A stretch of DNA of 5,690 bases from Minisyncoccota bacterium (GTDB taxonomy: Bacteria; Patescibacteriota; Microgenomatia; UBA1400; PJMF01). Shown here one piece after another: positions 1-4,242 of this stretch. The stretch is taken from assembly GCA_003518205.1 (NCBI GenBank), contig DOZC01000036.1:5086-10775 (forward strand), given 5' to 3'. The notes below the pieces were generated by a model. That model did no database searches and was not told the origin of the DNA. It saw only the letters and a list, made by a program, of their open reading frames with translations. A program made the position numbers and the translations under genes. Within the stretch, counting starts at the first letter, position 1. Each line of letters begins with the position of its first letter.

Positions 1-22
1 TTTATTTGAAATTTCAAATAAA
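1..22. repeat. Perfect 22-bp AT-rich palindrome at the window edge
   Basis: Bases 1-22 equal their own reverse complement: eleven-base arms (TTTATTTGAAA and its complement) with no spacer. The palindrome may continue to the left, out of view. It covers the TTG at 6, the earliest start visible for the penicillin-binding protein. If that gene starts here or later, this would be a plausible operator or a weak bidirectional hairpin. If the gene starts further upstream, it is simply coding sequence (Tyr-Leu-Lys-Phe-Gln-Ile-Lys). The symmetry is certain; the function is not known. Confidence 0.6.
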
Positions 23-2438
23 ATTGTTCAAGCTTTTATTGTTGTGGCCAAAACCTCAAGCTGTCTCGCGCCAGCTAACCATTATCAAAAAGGAAACTCG
101 AGGCAGAAAACCTCTGCCTTGGTGGATTAAACTTGGTCGGTGGCGAGATCGACAATGGTACGAATGGAAAACCTGGCAGCGCCGAACTACAGCTCGGGGA
201 GCAGAGATTTTACATCGGACTGGTGCCAAACTTCATCTGACTCGGCAGCGAGGTCGTCCTCGAAAATTATCTCAATCCGTGGTGTTGATCCAACCCAGAA
301 TGATCCAACCCAGATTGGTTCAACCGAGTTGGTTGACGAGTACTCTTAGAGCAACTAATTATCATAAGCACTCCATTGTGGCTTTGACGGTGACCGGAAT
401 TATTGTGGGATTGGGAGTTAGCACTTATGTGTTTGTGTTTCAGGATTTGCCTTCGGCTTTAGATTTAACTCAAAAAGACCAAGCTTTAACGACTCGAATT
501 GTGGATCGCAATGGTCAGCTGCTTTATCGAATTTATGAAGATGAAAATCGCACCCTTGTTCCCCTCAGTCACATTTCACCCTATTTAATCCAAGCGACTT
601 TAGCTATCGAAGATCGGGATTTCTACAGCCATCAAGGATTTTCTCTCAAAGGAATTACCAGGGCGTTGATCGCAAATATTCAGGGCAAAGAAATTCAGCA
701 GGGTGGTTCGACCATCACTCAACAATTGGTCAAAATGAGACTTTTAAATAATGAACGGACTTTGCGGCGCAAACTCCGGGAGTTAGTTTTATCAGTGTTG
801 GTAGAAGGGGTTTACACCAAAACTGAGATTTTGGAAATGTATCTTAATCAAGTCGCATACGGTGGTTCGACATATGGAGCTGAAGAGGCAGCTTGGCGTT
901 ACTTTAATAAATCAGCTCAGAATTTAACTTTAACTGAAGCCGCTTTATTAGCAGGTTTGCCAGCGGCCCCTTCAATTTACACTCCTTTCGGATCTAATCC
1001 TGAATTTGCTTATGCCAGACAAGATGAAGTTCTTCGACGCATGATTGAAGATGAATATGTCACACCAGAGCAAGTGGCTGAAGCCAAAAATCAAAAATTG
1101 GTTTTAAACCAAGATGTTACTAATATCCGTGCTCCTCATTTTGTGATGTATGTCAGACAGCTTTTGGCTGAGCAATATGGAGAAGAAGTCATAACGAAAG
1201 GCGGACTGGAAGTTAGAACTACTTTGGATTTAACAGTCCAAGATCAGACTCAAAAACTAGTTTCTGATGAAGTCAAAAATCTGCAACGCTTGCGCATTAG
1301 TAATGGAGCAGCTTTAGTTACCAATCCTCAAACCGGTGAAATTTTAGCCATGGTGGGAAGTAAAGATTATTTTGATTTTGCTCATGATGGCCAAGTTAAC
1401 GTGGTTCTTCGACCTCGCCAACCCGGCTCTTCGATCAAACCCTTAACCTATGCTTTGTCACTAATGCGAGGAAAATCTCCAGCCTCAATCATCGTTGATG
1501 CCCCGGTAGCATTTAAATCTCTTGGCAGTCCAGTTTATGCCCCCAAAAACTACGATGGCAAATTTCATGGCAACGTCACGGTGCGAGAATCTTTAGCTTC
1601 GTCCTACAACATTCCCGCAGTTAAAACTCTCAATGAAGTGGGGATTAATAATTTTATTGATTTTGCTGAAGAATTGGGAATTACGACTTGGAAAGAGCGT
1701 ACTCGATTTGGTTTGTCACTGACTTTAGGAGGTGGAGAAGTTAGAATGATTGATTTGGCTCAGGCCTACAGCGCTTTTCCCAATGGTGGCCATGCTGTTG
1801 TTCCCAATCCAATTTTGGGGGTTAAAAACTATCGAGGTGAAGTTTTATATCACAACGAATGTGCTTTGGAAAACCAAAACTGTTGGCAAGGTGCTGCCAC
1901 AATTTCACCCATGGTAGCTTATCAAATTACCGATATTTTAGCTGACAATCAAGCTCGAATTCCTGCCTTTGGACCCAATTCAGTATTGTTGATTCCAGGT
2001 CAGCAAATTGCTGTCAAAACTGGCACCACTAACAGCATGCGGGATAACTGGACGATTGGTTATTCTTCAGAGCGGTTAGTAGCAGTTTGGGTGGGGAACA
2101 ATGACAATACTCCCATGAGTTACGTGGCCTCAGGCATTACTGGAGCCTCGCCGATTTGGAATAAAATTATGCGGTCTTTGTTGGATAACGCCAAATCCCA
2201 CCTTTTTGCTTTACCTCCGGGGTTAGTTCGGGTAGCCATTTGTGCTCGAACCGGAACTTTGCCTTGCAGTGGCTGTCCAAGTGTTAGAGAGGAAGTTTTT
2301 GTTAAAGGCACGGAGCCTCAAAAAGCTTGTAATCCACAATATTTTGTAGCACAAACTGTTGGAGGACCCCCGGGGACAACCAAAGTGGTAATACCTGGAG
2401 GAGTGGCTGCTCGACCGCCAGTAGTTCGCAACCAATAA
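6..2438 (+). CDS. Class A penicillin-binding protein, bifunctional glycosyltransferase/transpeptidase (PBP1A-like); 5' end uncertain
   Basis: This enzyme polymerises lipid II into glycan strands and cross-links the peptides on the outer face of the cytoplasmic membrane. Counting from the TTG at 6, residues 1-122 form a very basic cytoplasmic tail and residues 123-146 the single membrane helix. The GT51 domain spans about 155-345, with EDRDFYSHQGF at 202-212 (catalytic Glu202), GGSTITQQLVK at 233-243 and EMYLNQVAYGG at 277-287. The transpeptidase domain spans about 430-720, with SSIK at 475-478 (nucleophile Ser475), SYN at 533-535 and KTGT at 671-674. All catalytic motifs are intact, so the protein should be active. 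The C-terminal tail has four cysteines (746, 754, 757, 775). The start is unsure: the frame is open to the window edge (codon 3-5 is TAT), TTG also occurs in frame at 24, 39 and 42, and the first in-frame ATG is at 300. The gene may begin upstream. The tail carries AT-hook-like motifs near residues 32-36 and 82-87. Family assignment is very secure; the exact paralogue is not. Confidence 0.96.
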   Translation: MKFQIKLFKLLLLWPKPQAVSRQLTIIKKETRGRKPLPWWIKLGRWRDRQWYEWKTWQRRTTARGAEILHRTGAKLHLTRQRGRPRKLSQSVVLIQPRMIQPRLVQPSWLTSTLRATNYHKHSIVALTVTGIIVGLGVSTYVFVFQDLPSALDLTQKDQALTTRIVDRNGQLLYRIYEDENRTLVPLSHISPYLIQATLAIEDRDFYSHQGFSLKGITRALIANIQGKEIQQGGSTITQQLVKMRLLNNERTLRRKLRELVLSVLVEGVYTKTEILEMYLNQVAYGGSTYGAEEAAWRYFNKSAQNLTLTEAALLAGLPAAPSIYTPFGSNPEFAYARQDEVLRRMIEDEYVTPEQVAEAKNQKLVLNQDVTNIRAPHFVMYVRQLLAEQYGEEVITKGGLEVRTTLDLTVQDQTQKLVSDEVKNLQRLRISNGAALVTNPQTGEILAMVGSKDYFDFAHDGQVNVVLRPRQPGSSIKPLTYALSLMRGKSPASIIVDAPVAFKSLGSPVYAPKNYDGKFHGNVTVRESLASSYNIPAVKTLNEVGINNFIDFAEELGITTWKERTRFGLSLTLGGGEVRMIDLAQAYSAFPNGGHAVVPNPILGVKNYRGEVLYHNECALENQNCWQGAATISPMVAYQITDILADNQARIPAFGPNSVLLIPGQQIAVKTGTTNSMRDNWTIGYSSERLVAVWVGNNDNTPMSYVASGITGASPIWNKIMRSLLDNAKSHLFALPPGLVRVAICARTGTLPCSGCPSVREEVFVKGTEPQKACNPQYFVAQTVGGPPGTTKVVIPGGVAARPPVVRNQ
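286..329 (+). repeat. In-frame 15-bp tandem repeat, three units
   Basis: TGATCCAACCCAGA occurs at 286-299 and again at 301-314, exactly 15 bases apart. A diverged third unit, TGGTTCAACCGAGT, lies at 316-329. The period is five codons, so the protein reads LIQPR-MIQPR-LVQPS at residues 94-108. This sits in the cytoplasmic tail between the second AT-hook-like motif and the membrane helix. It probably makes a short proline-containing spacer that grew by slippage and can vary in copy number without breaking the frame. Confidence 0.8.
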
Positions 2439-2450
2439 GTCCGCAACCAA
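2424..2450 (+). repeat. 15-bp-period direct repeat spanning the stop codon of the penicillin-binding protein gene
   Basis: GTTCGCAACCAA (2424-2435) is followed by the TAA stop and then by GTCCGCAACCAA (2439-2450), 11 of 12 bases identical, at a 15-base spacing. In the penicillin-binding protein frame both copies encode Val-Arg-Asn-Gln. The frame stays open for 21 codons after the TAA, to a double stop TAA-TAG at 2502-2507. This looks like a local duplication at the 3' end of the gene, possibly with the stop arising inside it. Confidence 0.65.
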
Positions 2451-2459
2451 GCCAAAACT

Positions 2460-2663
2460 TTAGCTAAAAAACCACAAAATCGCGGAGATGATCACAGTGA
2501 GTAATAGTATGATTGGGGCCACCCACCTACCCTCAGCAGCTGTGGCAACCGAGTTTTTATAAGGTTTTCGAAGAGGTCGAGGAGTTAAGTCAGAATTAGT
2601 TTTGGTTGGCAGCCGATCGAGTTTGGCTTCAAGCTCAGTTTCGTGATTGGGGATGGGCCACAT
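2460..2663 (-). CDS. Small tail-anchored membrane protein of unknown function (67 aa)
   Basis: I do not recognise a family. Residues 1-46 are polar and proline-containing, with a short charged stretch (ETELEAKLDRL, 9-18 area) and several basic residues (Arg28, Arg32, Lys33, Lys36, Arg46). Residues 48-66 form one strongly hydrophobic helix that ends one residue before the C-terminus. The positive residues ahead of the helix predict a cytoplasmic N-terminal part, giving a tail-anchored topology. The ATG lies 5 nt after the cmk stop on the same strand, which favours co-translation. No clear Shine-Dalgarno sequence is seen, so coupling to cmk termination is likely. The protein-like design (soluble part plus a clean helix) and the tight spacing support a real gene; the short length and lack of a known family keep confidence moderate. 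Confidence 0.6.
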   Translation of the reverse strand: MWPIPNHETELEAKLDRLPTKTNSDLTPRPLRKPYKNSVATAAEGRWVAPIILLLTVIISAILWFFS

Positions 2664-2668
2664 ATGAT

Positions 2669-3379
2669 TTAAGAGTTATGGCTAGTTGAGTTGGCCATAA
2701 TGACTTTGGCTTTGGTAACGATCATTTCCACGACTTTTTCGATTTCAAAATCAGTTGTGTCGACCACCCAAGCGTCAGACACAATCTGCAAAGGATCGGC
2801 TCCTCGAGTCATGTCGCGTTGATCGCGCTCAATGGTATCACGATAAACATCTTCGAAGGCTACATTTTCACCCCGCATTTGGAGTTGGAGATGGCGACGT
2901 TCAGCCCTAACACTGTCACTGGCGGTCAGATAAATTTTAAGTTGGGCTTGAGGCAAAACCCGATAAGTAATATCTCGACCCTCCATGATGACATTTTGAT
3001 TGGCGGCAATTTCTTGTTGTTTTTCCACTAAAACTTTTCTGACTTCAGTCAGCGTCGCAACTTTGGAAGCTCCAGCACTAATTTCTTCAGTTCTGATTTT
3101 CCACGAGACATCTTCGCCATCGAGTAAAACTGTGGTTAATCGTGAGTCACGCTCTAGTTCACTGGGATTGCGCATTTCCATCTTGGCGGCTTTAACTAAA
3201 GCCACCACAGCTGATTCATCAGCCAAATCCACTTGGTGATTTTTGCAAAGTAGCGCTGTCATGCGATACATAGCTCCAGTATCAACGTAAAGGAAGCCCA
3301 GCTTTTCAGCTACTAATCTAGAAACAGTGCCTTTGCCAGCCGATACTGGACCATCAATGGCAATATGAAAAACTGACAC
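2669..3379 (-). CDS. cmk: Cytidylate kinase (CMP/dCMP kinase)
   Basis: A cytoplasmic enzyme that phosphorylates CMP and dCMP with ATP, giving CDP and dCDP for RNA and DNA synthesis. At 236 residues it is slightly longer than the usual 220-230. The ATP-binding P-loop GPVSAGKGT is at 10-18. The nucleotide-binding DTGAMYR is at 33-39. The family segment LDGEDVSWKIRTEEIS is at 86-101, EGRDI at 133-137 and KIYLTAS at 148-154. The arginine/aspartate set RDQRDMTR at 185-192 keeps Arg185, Asp189 and Arg192, with the spacing of the CMP-binding residues in E. coli Cmk. The usual Gly-Thr after GRDI/GRDM is Thr-Tyr-Arg here. The C-terminal 15 or so residues look like a loose extension. The start is GTG, chosen because GGAG lies 6 nt upstream and the P-loop then sits at its normal distance. 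It begins 2 nt after the stop of the preceding membrane-protein gene. Confidence 0.96.
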   Translation of the reverse strand: MSVFHIAIDGPVSAGKGTVSRLVAEKLGFLYVDTGAMYRMTALLCKNHQVDLADESAVVALVKAAKMEMRNPSELERDSRLTTVLLDGEDVSWKIRTEEISAGASKVATLTEVRKVLVEKQQEIAANQNVIMEGRDITYRVLPQAQLKIYLTASDSVRAERRHLQLQMRGENVAFEDVYRDTIERDQRDMTRGADPLQIVSDAWVVDTTDFEIEKVVEMIVTKAKVIMANSTSHNS

Positions 3380-3381
3380 GA

Positions 3382-3639
3382 TTATCTCCGACTCTTAGCC
3401 CTTTTGGGCTGGGCGGCAGATTTTTTAGTACTAGTTTTGGCTCGATGAGCCGAAGCTCGAGAAGTGGTCTCACACAACCATTCTTCTCGATCAGAGGTTA
3501 ATAAACCTCCCAGACCAACCACAATTAAAATCAGGGGCCATAAATTCCAAAACTGCGCGGGAAAATACCCCATGTTTTGGGCGAGAAAAATCAATCCCAT
3601 AGTAATAAGAGTGGCGGGCCAAAAGACTTTTTTAGGCAT
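3382..3639 (-). CDS. Small two-helix membrane protein, LiaI/LiaF-type transmembrane (DUF5668-like) with basic tail (85 aa)
   Basis: From the ATG at 3639, residues 6-21 and 31-48 are two hydrophobic helices. They match the pattern of the LiaI/LiaF-like transmembrane region: a Gly-rich first helix with GLIFLAQNMGY at 15-25, then FWNLWPLILIVVGLGGLL at 30-47. Both ends are predicted to be cytoplasmic. Residues 61-85 form a Lys/Arg/Ala/Ser tail with ten Lys/Arg in 25 residues, like histone-H1 tails, so nucleic-acid or lipid-headgroup contact is possible. The open frame extends to an ATG at 3783, but that part overlaps the conserved end of smpB in another frame and is unlikely to be used. The chosen start lies 40 nt after the smpB stop and has no obvious Shine-Dalgarno sequence, so the start is less certain than the gene. 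Function is unknown; relatives of this fold include envelope-stress membrane proteins, which does not prove such a role here. Confidence 0.75.
   Translation of the reverse strand: MPKKVFWPATLITMGLIFLAQNMGYFPAQFWNLWPLILIVVGLGGLLTSDREEWLCETTSRASAHRAKTSTKKSAAQPKRAKSRR
3385..3389 (-). promoter_or_regulatory. Ribosome binding site for cmk
   Basis: On the minus strand GGAGA ends 5 nt before the GTG start of cmk (GGAG ends 6 nt before it) and lies inside the last codons of the upstream membrane-protein gene. It is the clearest Shine-Dalgarno sequence in the window. It supports the GTG at 3379 and points to translational coupling of the two genes. Confidence 0.75.
3397..3410 (-). other. Small perfect hairpin just upstream of the cmk ribosome binding site
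   Basis: The minus strand reads AGCCC-AAAA-GGGCT, a five-base-pair GC-rich stem with an A4 loop, inside the basic-tail codons of the upstream gene. It ends 7 nt before the GGAGA of cmk. No U-run follows, so it is not an intrinsic terminator. It might slow the ribosome or tune access to the cmk start; it may also be chance. Confidence 0.35.
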
Positions 3640-3679
3640 AAGACTATTAAACCCGGTTTTGGCGAGAGATGCAAGCAGT

Positions 3680-4126
3680 CTAACGATATTGTTGCTTAAC
3701 TCTTTGGGCCAAACTGCGATCGATGGCACGATTTTTGAGAGTTTCGCGTTTCTCGTATTCTTTTTTGCCTTTTCCCAGTCCAATTTGGAGTTTGATGTGA
3801 TTGTGTTTTAACTCAAAAGCTAGGGGAATCAAGGCCATGCCTTTAGTCTGACAAGCTTCGATTAAATGACTGATTTCTTTTTTCTTGAGCAAGAGTTTGC
3901 GACTGCGCTTGGAGTCATAGTAAGTATTGTCGGCAAAAGGGTAGGCAGTAATTTGAGCATTAATCAAAAACAACTCACCCCCCAAGGGTTTGACAAAACT
4001 ACCCACCAAACTTGCGGCTCCTCGGCGCAGACTTTTGACTTCAGCCCCGGTTAAGATTATCCCAGCCGTAGTGGTCTGGGTAATTGAATAGAGATGTCGG
4101 GCTTTGGTGTGGCTAACTAAAATCAC
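3680..4126 (-). CDS. smpB: SsrA-binding protein SmpB (tmRNA chaperone)
   Basis: SmpB binds the tRNA-like part of tmRNA and brings it to ribosomes stalled on broken mRNA, allowing trans-translation and tagging of the unfinished peptide. At 148 residues it is of normal length. The opening HTKARHLY (6-13) matches the usual KKARH-Y start, followed by AGIILTGAEVKSLR (21-34). The tail of the OB-fold has RKLLLKKKEI (76-85) and LIPLAFELKHNHIKLQIGLGKGKK (99-122). The C-terminal tail reads EYEKRETLKNR (123-133), where most homologues have DKR at the place of EKR; this tail enters the ribosomal mRNA channel. The GTG start is the only one that fits, because an in-frame TGA lies five codons upstream. Consensus-like promoter bases end 6 nt before the GTG, so the mRNA may be leaderless. 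No tmRNA gene is visible in the window. Confidence 0.96.
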   Translation of the reverse strand: MILVSHTKARHLYSITQTTTAGIILTGAEVKSLRRGAASLVGSFVKPLGGELFLINAQITAYPFADNTYYDSKRSRKLLLKKKEISHLIEACQTKGMALIPLAFELKHNHIKLQIGLGKGKKEYEKRETLKNRAIDRSLAQRVKQQYR

Positions 4127-4132
4127 TCTCGT

Positions 4133-4141
4133 AGTATATCA
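4133..4141 (-). promoter_or_regulatory. Extended -10 promoter for smpB and the genes behind it
   Basis: The minus strand reads TGATATACT: a TATACT hexamer (one mismatch to TATAAT) with the TG that marks an extended -10 element. No good -35 lies at 16-18 nt (GGACTG at 17), as is common for extended -10 promoters. The -10 ends 6 nt before the smpB GTG, so transcription would begin at or next to the start codon. It would serve smpB, the two-helix membrane protein, cmk and the small anchored protein. Confidence 0.5.
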
Positions 4142-4190
4142 GGCTAAACTTGAGTCAGTCCGACTTTTGTTTGATCAATGGGATGCTTTG

Positions 4191-4202
4191 AAGCGAACGC
4201 TT
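4191..4202. repeat. Short inverted repeat in the smpB upstream gap
   Basis: AAGCG and CGCTT flank a 2-nt centre in the 116-bp gap between smpB and the propeller-protein gene. TTTG and CAAA further out could extend a minus-strand hairpin with a one-sided bulge. No U-run follows, so it is not a typical terminator. It lies 50-60 nt upstream of the predicted -10 of smpB and could be a regulator site or the remnant of an RNA structure; chance is also possible. Confidence 0.3.
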
Positions 4203-4242
4203 GGTTCTCAAACAAAATGCGCCACGTAAGACAGAGAAAAAA

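Noticed and set aside
140..349. Second plus-strand frame of 69 codons inside the penicillin-binding protein tail
   Set aside because: The main frame is clearly coding here (basic tail, repeat in frame); the alternative is low-complexity and has no family features.
2120..2450. Minus-strand open frames (63 and 75 codons) opposite the end of the penicillin-binding protein gene
   Set aside because: They lie opposite conserved transpeptidase and tail codons, have no domain-like composition, and no ribosome binding site was seen.
2819..3239. Plus-strand frames of 70 and 79 codons opposite cmk, and similar ones opposite smpB
   Set aside because: Antisense shadows of strongly conserved genes.
3640..3783. 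N-terminal extension of the two-helix membrane protein starting at the ATG at 3783
   Set aside because: It overlaps about 100 nt of conserved smpB codons in a different frame; its sequence looks like a frame shadow, and the ATG at 3639 gives a clean N-terminus just before the first helix.
4175..4213. Alternative promoter with TTGAGA as -35 upstream of smpB
   Set aside because: At 17 nt the -10 would be AAGCAT, matching only three of six positions; the extended -10 nearer smpB is much better.
4127..4242. tmRNA (ssrA) or another small RNA in the gap upstream of smpB
   Set aside because: At 116 bp the gap is too short for tmRNA, has no CCA-end tRNA-like arm, and shows only a weak inverted repeat.
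4237..4242. Intrinsic terminator after the propeller-protein gene (T6 on the minus strand right after the stop)
   Set aside because: No GC-rich stem precedes the T-run, so it does not meet the pattern of an intrinsic terminator.
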